From NCBI RefSeq assembly GCF_011762045.1, contig NZ_JAASQS010000004.1, positions 460,476-524,475 on the forward strand: a stretch of 64,000 nt of DNA, in the 5' to 3' direction. The position numbers and the translations under genes are program-made. The DNA comes from Rhizomicrobium electricum (GTDB lineage Bacteria; Pseudomonadota; Alphaproteobacteria; Micropepsales; Micropepsaceae). Shown here piece by piece: positions 24,533-31,367 of the stretch. How positions within the stretch are numbered: position 1 is the stretch's first letter; every line of letters starts with the position of its first letter. Below the pieces are notes generated by a model. It saw only the letters and a program-made list of their open reading frames with translations, ran no database searches and was not told the origin of the DNA.

Positions 24533-26029
24533 ATGAAAATTCTGTCGAACAGTGTTTCCGTCCTGGCATTGGCGCTGGTTCTCGGCGCATGCGCGACCAC
24601 GCCGCCGCCGACGGTCAAACCTGAAGATATGCCAAAGGCTTACCAGGCACCTGTGCCGGATACCCAGCAGCAGGTCACAGCCGATTGGTGGAAGAGCTTC
24701 AATTCCCCGGAACTGACGGCCTTCATTGAAGAAGCCCACAAAGGCAATCTTGACCTTGCGACGGCCGCCGCCCGCCTCCAGCAGATGCAGGCGCAATACG
24801 GCAGCGACATCGCCAATATGATCCCCTCGGTGCAGGCCAGCGGCTCGGTCCAGCAGAATGGCAGCCACATGACCATCGGCGGGCGCCGCGACGGCATCAT
24901 CAGCAACTCGTACTCCGCCGGCGGCAGCGCCAGCTACGAGCTCGATCTCTGGGGCCGCAACTACAACGGCATGCGTTCGGGACGCGAGAACGCCCGCGCC
25001 GCGGTCTACTACCAGGACACGGTGACGATCACGACCAACGCCAACGTCGCCAACGCGTACTTCACGGTGCTGGCGCTGCGCGAGCGGGTCGACGTCGCCC
25101 GCAAGAACATCGAAGCCGCCAAGCGCATTCTGGCGATCACCCAGGCCAAAGTGTCGAACGGCGTGTTGTCGAACCTCGAACTGGCGCAGCAGACCGCCCA
25201 GGTGCTCGGCGAAGAAGCCAATATTCCGCGCCTCGAAGAACAGGAACGCGAAGCCCGCAACGCGCTCGCCATCCTGCTCGGCCGCATGCCCGGCACGCTG
25301 AAAATCGAAGCCACCAATCTCGAAGGCCTTGCGGCGCCGGCGGTGCAGGCGGGCATTCCCGCTACGCTGTTGACGCATCGTCCCGACGTCAAGCAGGCCG
25401 AATCGAGCCTGATGGCGGCCCATGCCGATCTCGACGCGGCGCGCGCGGCCTTCCTGCCCGGCGTCAGCCTGACGGCCGGCGGCGGCTGGCGCAGCGACGA
25501 TTGGGACAAGTTCATCAATCCCGAAAAGCTGGTGTGGAGCCTCGGCGCCACCGTGGTGCAGGCCATTTTCGACGGCGGCAAGCTCACCTCGCAGCGCGAC
25601 TACTACAAGGGCCGCGAAGCCGAACTGCTCGCGTCCTATCGCACCGCGGTGCTCAACGCGCTCAACGACACCGAGACCCAGCTCGGCAGCGTTGCGTCGT
25701 ATTCCGAACAGGAGAGGCTCACCACCGATCAGGTCAAGAACGCACAGGAAGCCTTCCGCATCTCCGAACTGCAATATCGCGAAGGCGTGGTCGATCTGTT
25801 GACCGTGCTGCAGGCGCAGCAGACGCTGTTCTCGGCGCAGGACGCGCTGATTCAGATCAAGCAGGCGCGGCTGCAGTCCGGCGTCGGCCTCTATCGCGCG
25901 CTCGGCAGCGGCTGGGACGTCACGCAGGACGAGGACAAGTCCCTGCGTAACACCTTCATTCCGGTGCCGGATCTGACCGATCTGCCGATTCCCAATCCGG
26001 CCAACATTCCGGCGGCGCTGACATTCTGA
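24533..26029 (+). CDS. Outer-membrane efflux lipoprotein (OprM/NodT family)
   Basis: 498 residues. Lipoprotein signal with lipobox LGAC (Cys near 21) and the N-terminal linker with TTPPPTVKPEDMPKAYQ typical of NodT/OprM. Two OEP repeats follow (~60-260 and ~290-470): LPTWWKSFNSPEL-like DWWKSFNSPELTAFIEEA, YELDLWGRNYNGM, and the second-repeat LLTHRPDVKQAESSLMAAHADLDAARAAFLPGVSLTAG are diagnostic. It forms the trimeric outer-membrane channel for a tripartite pump or type I exporter. No inner-membrane pump or adaptor is beside it; a terminator closes it before an Mla-like operon. Confidence 0.92.
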   Translation: MKILSNSVSVLALALVLGACATTPPPTVKPEDMPKAYQAPVPDTQQQVTADWWKSFNSPELTAFIEEAHKGNLDLATAAARLQQMQAQYGSDIANMIPSVQASGSVQQNGSHMTIGGRRDGIISNSYSAGGSASYELDLWGRNYNGMRSGRENARAAVYYQDTVTITTNANVANAYFTVLALRERVDVARKNIEAAKRILAITQAKVSNGVLSNLELAQQTAQVLGEEANIPRLEEQEREARNALAILLGRMPGTLKIEATNLEGLAAPAVQAGIPATLLTHRPDVKQAESSLMAAHADLDAARAAFLPGVSLTAGGGWRSDDWDKFINPEKLVWSLGATVVQAIFDGGKLTSQRDYYKGREAELLASYRTAVLNALNDTETQLGSVASYSEQERLTTDQVKNAQEAFRISELQYREGVVDLLTVLQAQQTLFSAQDALIQIKQARLQSGVGLYRALGSGWDVTQDEDKSLRNTFIPVPDLTDLPIPNPANIPAALTF

Positions 26030-26049
26030 CCGCCCGATTTGCTCGCGTG

Positions 26050-26082
26050 AAATGGCCCGCCGTCGTGCGGGCCATTTTTTTT
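26050..26082 (+). terminator. Rho-independent terminator after the outer-membrane factor
   Basis: An 11-bp stem (AAATGGCCCGC with GCGGGCCATTT) around a 6-nt loop, followed by a run of eight T, sits 21 bp past the stop codon. It separates the efflux channel gene from the following ABC operon. Confidence 0.92.
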
Positions 26083-26192
26083 GGCCCATTCCCTCACGGC
26101 GGATTCATGCAACGCGGTTGCGCGGCCGGACGTTTCCAGGGGCCTGGAAGCGGGACTGGCAGACCGCTAATGTCCTCTCGGATGGGAGCTGG

Positions 26193-27323
26193 ATGACAAA
26201 CCCTTGGTTTCACCTCGATCGCAGCGGCGGGACATTGCGCCTGACGGCCGGCGGAGCGTGGACCGTCTATCACGCCGGCATCATCGACGCGGGCTTGCGC
26301 CGTCTCGAGCCTGACGGGGCGCCGATCGTCGAAATCGATGCCGGACAGGTCGAGGCGCTCGATACCACCGGCGTCTGGCTGTTGTTGCGCACCAGGACCC
26401 AACTCGCCAATGCGGGCGCGCGCATCGCCGCGTTCGAAGTGCCCGAGCATTACCGGCCGCTGTTTCAGGTGATCGAAACCGACACGCCGCCGCCGCCCGC
26501 GGTGGTGAGGACCAAAGACACGTTCGCCGACTTTTTCGAGCGCATCGGACGCGCCACGCACGAAACGCTAACCCAGGCGGTGGGCATTCTCGGTTATGTC
26601 GGCCGCATCACCATCGAGTGGTTCAAGGCCGTCACCCGTCCGCAGCGCCATTTCCGTTTCACCGCGACGGTGCGCCAGATCGAAGAAGTCGGCATCAATG
26701 CGCTGCCGATCGTCGGACTGTTGATGTTCCTCGTCGGCGTGGTGCTCGCCTATCAGGGCTCCGACCAGCTCAAGAAATTCGGCCTCGACATCTTCACCGT
26801 CAACGCGCTCGGCATCGGCGTCCTGCGCGAACTCGGCGTCCTCATCACCGCGATCATCATCGCCGGACGCTCGGGCTCCGCCTTCACCGCCCAGATCGGC
26901 ACCATGAAGGTGAACGAGGAAATCGACGCCATGCAGACCATGGGGCTCAACGTCGACGACGTCCTCATTCTGCCGCGCGTCACCGGGCTCGTCATCGCGC
27001 TGCCGTTCCTCACCTTCTATGCCGATATCGTGGCGCTGATCGGCGGCGCCATCATGTGCTATTTCGACATGGGCATCACCGCGCCGATGTTCGTGCGCCA
27101 GCTGCATCAGGCGATCAATCTCGACACCTTCCTGGTCGGTATGATCAAGGCGCCGGTGTTCGCCTACGTCATCGGCATGGTCGGCTGCTTCGAGGGCCTC
27201 AACGTCGAGCGCAACGCCGCCTCGGTCGGCAAGCTGACAACGCGCTCGGTGGTGGAAGCGGTGTTTCTCGTCATCGTGCTCGACGCCGGGTTCTCGGTCA
27301 TGTTTTCGATCCTGGGGATATGA
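26193..27323 (+). CDS. mlaE: MlaE-like ABC permease with N-terminal STAS domain
   Basis: 376 residues from ATG 26193 (GGGAGC site); the frame upstream crosses the terminator. Residues ~1-95 form a STAS (MlaB-like) domain fused to the permease (VEIDAGQVEALDTTGVWLLLRTRTQL). The permease part has five or six helices with the MlaE signature (INALPIVGLLMFLVGVVLAYQGSDQLKKFG, ELGVLITAIIIAGRSGSAFTAQIGTMKVNEEIDAMQTMG). It is the inner-membrane core of an Mla/MCE lipid transporter moving phospholipid or a related lipid between membranes. The next genes encode ATPase, MCE and lipoprotein subunits at 1 to 4 bp spacing or overlap. Confidence 0.92.
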   Translation: MTNPWFHLDRSGGTLRLTAGGAWTVYHAGIIDAGLRRLEPDGAPIVEIDAGQVEALDTTGVWLLLRTRTQLANAGARIAAFEVPEHYRPLFQVIETDTPPPPAVVRTKDTFADFFERIGRATHETLTQAVGILGYVGRITIEWFKAVTRPQRHFRFTATVRQIEEVGINALPIVGLLMFLVGVVLAYQGSDQLKKFGLDIFTVNALGIGVLRELGVLITAIIIAGRSGSAFTAQIGTMKVNEEIDAMQTMGLNVDDVLILPRVTGLVIALPFLTFYADIVALIGGAIMCYFDMGITAPMFVRQLHQAINLDTFLVGMIKAPVFAYVIGMVGCFEGLNVERNAASVGKLTTRSVVEAVFLVIVLDAGFSVMFSILGI

Positions 27324-27324
27324 G

Positions 27325-28095
27325 ATGGCGGCGCCCGATCCCATCATCAGCGTCCGCGGTCTCGTCACCAACCTGGGCGGCCGGCTGATCCACGATCACG
27401 TCGATCTCGACGTCCGTCGCGGCGAGGTGATCGCCATCGTCGGCGGATCGGGTTCGGGCAAATCGGTGCTGCTGCGCTCCATCGTCGGCTTGATGCGTCC
27501 GGCGTCCGGATCGATCCACGTGTTCGGCGAAGACGTTCTGGCCATGGACAACGGCGCCATGCGCGCGCTGCAGCGGCGCTGGGGCGTGCTGTTCCAGGAC
27601 GGAGCGCTGTTTTCGTCGCAGACCGTGGCCGAGAACATCCAGGTGCCGCTGCGCGAATTCACCGACGTGCCGCAGCCGCTGATGAACGAAATCGCCGCGA
27701 TCAAGCTCGCGATGGTGGGCCTCGAAGCGGACACGGCGGCGAAATACCCGTCCGAGCTTTCCGGCGGCATGCGCAAGCGCGCCAGTCTCGCCCGCGCCCT
27801 GGCGCTCGATCCCGAAATCGTCTTCCTCGACGAGCCCACCGCCGGGCTCGATCCGATCGCCGCCGCCGCCTTCGATGCGTTGATCGCAAGCCTGCAGAAA
27901 AGCCTCGGGCTCACGGTTTTCATGGTGACGCACGATCTCGACACCTTGCACGCCATCGCCTCGCGTGTGGCGGTGCTGGTCGACCGCAAATTGAAAGTCG
28001 GCACCATCGACGCGGTGCGCGCCGATCCCAATCCCTGGATCCAGGAATACTTCTCCGGACCGCGCGGCCGCGCGGCGATCGGAGCGACGAGGTAG
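27325..28095 (+). CDS. mlaF: MlaF-like ABC transporter ATPase
   Basis: 256 residues. Walker A GGSGSGKS at ~38-45, Q-loop LFQDGALFSSQTV, signature LSGGMRKR, Walker B EIVFLDEPTAGLD, and the switch histidine in VTHDLD are all present. It powers lipid movement by the MlaE permease that ends one base upstream. The C-terminal extension (DRKLKVGTIDAVRADPNPWIQEYFSGPRG) matches MlaF and its role in complex stability. The next gene (MCE) starts 4 bp after. Confidence 0.94.
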   Translation: MAAPDPIISVRGLVTNLGGRLIHDHVDLDVRRGEVIAIVGGSGSGKSVLLRSIVGLMRPASGSIHVFGEDVLAMDNGAMRALQRRWGVLFQDGALFSSQTVAENIQVPLREFTDVPQPLMNEIAAIKLAMVGLEADTAAKYPSELSGGMRKRASLARALALDPEIVFLDEPTAGLDPIAAAAFDALIASLQKSLGLTVFMVTHDLDTLHAIASRVAVLVDRKLKVGTIDAVRADPNPWIQEYFSGPRGRAAIGATR

Positions 28096-28099
28096 AGCG

Positions 28100-28948
28100 A
28101 TGGAAACGAAAGCAAACTACGTCGCGGTCGGCGCCTTCGTGATGACCTGCATCCTGGCGCTGGTCATTACCATCCTGTGGCTCGCCGGCACCCAGTACAG
28201 CCAGGAATACGATTACTATCAAACCAATTTCCACGGCGCCGTCACCGGCCTCGGCAAAGGCACGGCGGTGCGCTACAACGGCATCGACGTCGGCCGCGTC
28301 GACAATCTGCAGTTCGATCCCAACGATCCGCAGGTGGTGATCGCGACGCTGCAGATCCAGCCCGGCCTCGGCATCCGCACCGACTCGGTGTCGTCGATCG
28401 AACCGCAGGGCCTGACCGGCACCTCTTATGTCGAGATTTCCGGCGGCACCAAGAACGCGCCGCTGCTCACCGCCGAGCCGGGCCAGAAATATCCGGTCAT
28501 CAAGACGGCGCCGTCGGCCTTGCAGCAATTGACGCGCGGCGCGCCGGAACTGCTCGCCAAGCTCAACACCATCGCCGACCGGCTGGCGGCGGTGTTGTCG
28601 GACGAAAACCAGAAACACCTCACCAGCACGCTCGCCAATCTCGACAAGACGACGGCGGCGCTGGCCGCGCGCTCGGGCGATCTCGACACCTCGCTTGCCA
28701 ATCTGTCGGCGGCGTCCAAAGGCCTTCCCGAAACCGTTTCCAATGCCAATCTGGCGATGCTGAAGATCCAGCACTTCGCCGACGACGCCGACGGCTTCGT
28801 GCGCGGCGACGGACTGGCGCAGCTCGCAGGCCTGATCTCCGACACCCGCCGCACCGTCACCAGTTTGAACCGCCTCACCGAACAACTCGACCGGCAGCCG
28901 ACCAAGCTGATCTTCGGCGACCGGCGCAAGGGGTACACACCGCCATGA
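28100..28948 (+). CDS. mlaD: MlaD-like MCE domain substrate-binding protein
   Basis: 282 residues: one N-terminal membrane anchor (VGAFVMTCILALVITILWLAG), then an MCE domain at ~36-115 (YDYYQTNFHGAVTGLGKGTAVRYNGIDVGRVDNLQF, DSVSSIEPQGLTGTSYVEISGG) with the central loop that lines the lipid tunnel. Then comes a ~140-residue helical coiled-coil region (ELLAKLNTIADRLAAVL, LANLDKTTAALAARSGDLDTSLANL). It sits in the periplasm on the MlaE/F core. Its stop codon overlaps the start of the lipoprotein gene (ATGA). Confidence 0.93.
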   Translation: METKANYVAVGAFVMTCILALVITILWLAGTQYSQEYDYYQTNFHGAVTGLGKGTAVRYNGIDVGRVDNLQFDPNDPQVVIATLQIQPGLGIRTDSVSSIEPQGLTGTSYVEISGGTKNAPLLTAEPGQKYPVIKTAPSALQQLTRGAPELLAKLNTIADRLAAVLSDENQKHLTSTLANLDKTTAALAARSGDLDTSLANLSAASKGLPETVSNANLAMLKIQHFADDADGFVRGDGLAQLAGLISDTRRTVTSLNRLTEQLDRQPTKLIFGDRRKGYTPP

Positions 28949-29625
28949 CCAGAGCGTTTTCAGGAAAAGTGGGCACCGGTTTTCCGTCCGAAAACGCGAC
29001 CCCCAAAAGACTGACGCGCCGCGTGCTGTTCGCGGGGACCTCGGGACTGATCCTTGCCGGATGTGCCGATCTGGTGGGGCCGCCGGCGGCGCCCAAACTC
29101 TATACGCTGAATCCGCCGCTCTCCGGTCCGCTCGCCGGTCCGAAAGTGGCGTGGGCCTTGTCGATCCAGACGCCGGACGCCAGTGCCGGGCTGGATTCCG
29201 AGCGCATCGCCATCACGCGGCCGCCATCGGGGCTCGATTACTATGCCGATGCGGCGTGGGCGGATCATCTGACGGCGCTGGCCGGATCGGTGTTGCTGGA
29301 AGCGTTCGAACGCTCGGGGCGCATCGCCGCCGTGGCGCGCGACAGCGACGCCGCGCGGGCCGATTACGTGCTCAGCGCGGACTTGCGCGATTTCTCCTGC
29401 CGCTACGATGCGGGCGAGGGTGCGCCGCTCGCGGTGGTACGGTTCGGCGCGCGCGTGGTCGATGCCAAGAGCCGCAAGATCGCCGCCAGCGCCGTCTTCG
29501 CCAAGGAGGTTCGTGCGGCCGCCAATTCGGTCCCGGCCGGGGTCGCGGCATTGTCCGAAGCGTATGGCGGCGTGCTGGCCGAACTGGTGCCGTGGGTTCT
29601 CGATCGCGGTGTGCCGGCCGCCTAG
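28945..29625 (+). CDS. ABC-type transport auxiliary lipoprotein (PqiC-like)
   Basis: 226 residues. ATG 28945 overlaps the MCE gene stop by four bases. The lipoprotein signal is late: RRVLFAGTSGLILAGC, lipobox Cys at about residue 40, after an n-region of about 20 residues. Residues ~3-18 of that n-region are encoded by a 50-bp palindromic repeat (28951-29000) also found at 41633. The mature part has the auxiliary-lipoprotein fold (KLYTLNPPLSGPLAGPKVAWALSIQTP, RIAITRPPSGLDYYADAAWADHL, VLLEAFERSGRIAAVARDSDAARADYVLSADLRDF), as in PqiC/LptE-like partners of MCE systems. Confidence 0.85.
   Translation: MTRAFSGKVGTGFPSENATPKRLTRRVLFAGTSGLILAGCADLVGPPAAPKLYTLNPPLSGPLAGPKVAWALSIQTPDASAGLDSERIAITRPPSGLDYYADAAWADHLTALAGSVLLEAFERSGRIAAVARDSDAARADYVLSADLRDFSCRYDAGEGAPLAVVRFGARVVDAKSRKIAASAVFAKEVRAAANSVPAGVAALSEAYGGVLAELVPWVLDRGVPAA
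28951..29000. repeat. 50-bp palindromic repeat inside a gene (copy 1)
   Basis: Outer arms GCGTTTTC (28954-28961) and GAAAACGC (28990-28997) and inner arms GGAAAA / TTTTCC form a two-part hairpin. It matches 44 of 50 positions with the copy at 41633-41682. Two of the six differences lie opposite one another in the outer stem (T to C and A to G), preserving pairing. It is read in frame as the start of the auxiliary lipoprotein. Confidence 0.9.
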
Positions 29626-30539
29626 ACCGCTTCTTCGTGCCGCGACGCCAGCACCGGCGAGCCCTCGGGCACCAGCGCCTGGAAGGCTTCGGGCACGAAG
29701 CGGATTTCGGCGGCGGGCGGAAGCCACACCATCTCGCCGTCGAGCAGAGCCGGGATCGGACGGCGGGCGGCGATCTTGAGATCGCGCGTCGCCACCGTGG
29801 TCACATTGCCGTCGCGCCGCCAATCGGTGAACAGGCCGCTGAGCGCGAGAGAGAAGGCGTCGCCGAGGTCCTTGGGATCGAGCGCGGCCGCTTCGAGCGC
29901 GGGCGCATCGGACGGCATGATGCGCGAGATCAGCGGACACAGCACCGCCACCGCCGTCGCCGCGCCGGTGGCGCCGGCACCGAAATCGTAGCGCACCCGG
30001 CGCGAGAAGGTCCGCCGCCACGCCTGGGCGCCGCGCTCCAACGCTTCGAACAGGCTGTGCCGGCGCAGCGCCTCGCGCGCTTCCACCCAATGCGCCGGGG
30101 TGCCGAAGATCGCGCCGCAGAAGAAGCGATTGCCTTCCACCTCCCCGCAGCCGATCTGAGCCGCGTGCGGTGCCGCCACGGTATCGTGCAGCGCCTGCTG
30201 CCAGGTTCGTTCGCCGTAGAGCGCGCGCGGCAGCATGTTCATGGTGCCGCCCGGCAGGGCGATGAAGTGCATCCCCGAGGCGCTGCACTTTTCCGCCGCG
30301 GTGCGGATGGTTCCGTCGCCGCCGAGCACGATCAGCGCTTCCACGCCTGCCGCCGCGACGCGATCGAGCGCCGCCTCGATGCCGCCGCCTTCGACGACGT
30401 GAAGTTCCACCAGAGTGACGCCGGCCGCCGCGAGAATCTCGATCATGGTGGCTTCGGCCGCCGCGGTGACGTTGCCGCTGGAGCGATTCAGCACCGCCGC
30501 GGTTTTGAGCTTGTGAAGCGCTATCTTCTGTTGAAACAT
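29622..30539 (-). CDS. Diacylglycerol/sphingosine-kinase-like lipid kinase
   Basis: 305 residues from ATG 30537-30539 (a second ATG six codons earlier is possible). The catalytic DAGK_cat motif VLGGDGTIRTAAEKC is at about residues 68-82, and PGGTMNMLPRAL follows at the nucleotide-binding turn, as in YegS/DgkB-like kinases that phosphorylate lipid diacylglycerol or ceramide. A lid domain of ~180 residues follows. It ends tail-to-tail with the ABC lipoprotein gene (4-bp overlap) and is divergent from the metallophosphoesterase. A role in membrane lipid turnover fits the Mla neighbourhood. Confidence 0.85.
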   Translation of the reverse strand: MFQQKIALHKLKTAAVLNRSSGNVTAAAEATMIEILAAAGVTLVELHVVEGGGIEAALDRVAAAGVEALIVLGGDGTIRTAAEKCSASGMHFIALPGGTMNMLPRALYGERTWQQALHDTVAAPHAAQIGCGEVEGNRFFCGAIFGTPAHWVEAREALRRHSLFEALERGAQAWRRTFSRRVRYDFGAGATGAATAVAVLCPLISRIMPSDAPALEAAALDPKDLGDAFSLALSGLFTDWRRDGNVTTVATRDLKIAARRPIPALLDGEMVWLPPAAEIRFVPEAFQALVPEGSPVLASRHEEAV

Positions 30540-30593
30540 CCGGCCGCTGCCCTGCATTGCTCTAGATGCAACGCGCGAACGGCGCACCGGTTC

Positions 30594-31367
30594 GTGACGG
30601 AGGGAAAACTGCCTACGCGCATCGTCCACATCTCGGATCTGCATTGCCCGGCGAAGAACCCCGCCCAGCCCGAGGCGCTGATCGCCTCGATCCGCGACGC
30701 CGCACCCGATATCGTCGCCGTCACCGGCGATCTCACCCGCCGGGCGCGCGAGCGCGAATTCGTCCTCGCTGCGGCCCTGGTGAAGGCGCTGCCGGGCGAA
30801 AAGCTGATCGTGCCGGGCAATCACGACGTGCCGTTCCTGACCGAGCGGTTCCATCGGCCGTTTGCGCGATTTACCCGCTCCGTGGGCGCCCAGCCGCTGT
30901 TCCTCGAAACCCCGGACGTGCTTCTGATCGGTCTCAACACCGCTATCGGCGCGAGTGCGTCGGCGTGGGACTGGTCGCTCGGCGTGGCGCCCGAGACCCG
31001 CGTGGCGCCGGTTGCGGGATTGCTGGCCGAACGCCGCGGCAACCGGCTCGGCATCGTCACCTGTCACCATCCCTTGCGACCGCACGCGCTCGACCGGCGC
31101 CGGTCCACCACGGCGCGCGGCATCGCGGCGTTTGCGGAACTCGCTGCCGCCGGCATGCGCGTGGTGCTGCACGGCCATCTGCATCGTGCGTCGAAGACCT
31201 GCGTCGACGGCGCCTGCGAGATCGCCGCCAACACCGCCCTCAGCGATCGCGAACGCGGCGGACCGGCCGGCTACAATCTGATCGATATCGCGAACGGCGG
31301 CTGGCGTGCGTTGTCGGTGCGCTGGGACGGCAAACGCTACGGGCTCGGCGAAGCGGCCGAACTCTGA
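30594..31367 (+). CDS. Metallophosphoesterase (calcineurin-like)
   Basis: 257 residues with GTG 30594; a CTG at 30609 lies four bases after GGAGGG and could also be used, as no ATG is nearby. All metal-site motifs are present: HISDLH, VTGDLTRRA, VPGNHDVPF, TCHHP and HGHLH, giving a two-metal phosphodiesterase or phosphatase. The tail (GYNLIDIANGGWRALSVRWDGKRY) is a family strand pair. It is divergent from the lipid kinase and its 3' end overlaps the converging histidine kinase by 31 bp. Substrate unknown; lipid or cyclic nucleotide are possible. Confidence 0.88.
   Translation: MTEGKLPTRIVHISDLHCPAKNPAQPEALIASIRDAAPDIVAVTGDLTRRAREREFVLAAALVKALPGEKLIVPGNHDVPFLTERFHRPFARFTRSVGAQPLFLETPDVLLIGLNTAIGASASAWDWSLGVAPETRVAPVAGLLAERRGNRLGIVTCHHPLRPHALDRRRSTTARGIAAFAELAAAGMRVVLHGHLHRASKTCVDGACEIAANTALSDRERGGPAGYNLIDIANGGWRALSVRWDGKRYGLGEAAEL

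Noticed and set aside
28945..29625. Possibility that the lipoprotein starts after the repeat
   Set aside because: No ATG, GTG or TTG with a ribosome site lies between 29000 and the hydrophobic signal core, while ATG 28945 shows the coupled ATGA overlap with the MCE gene.
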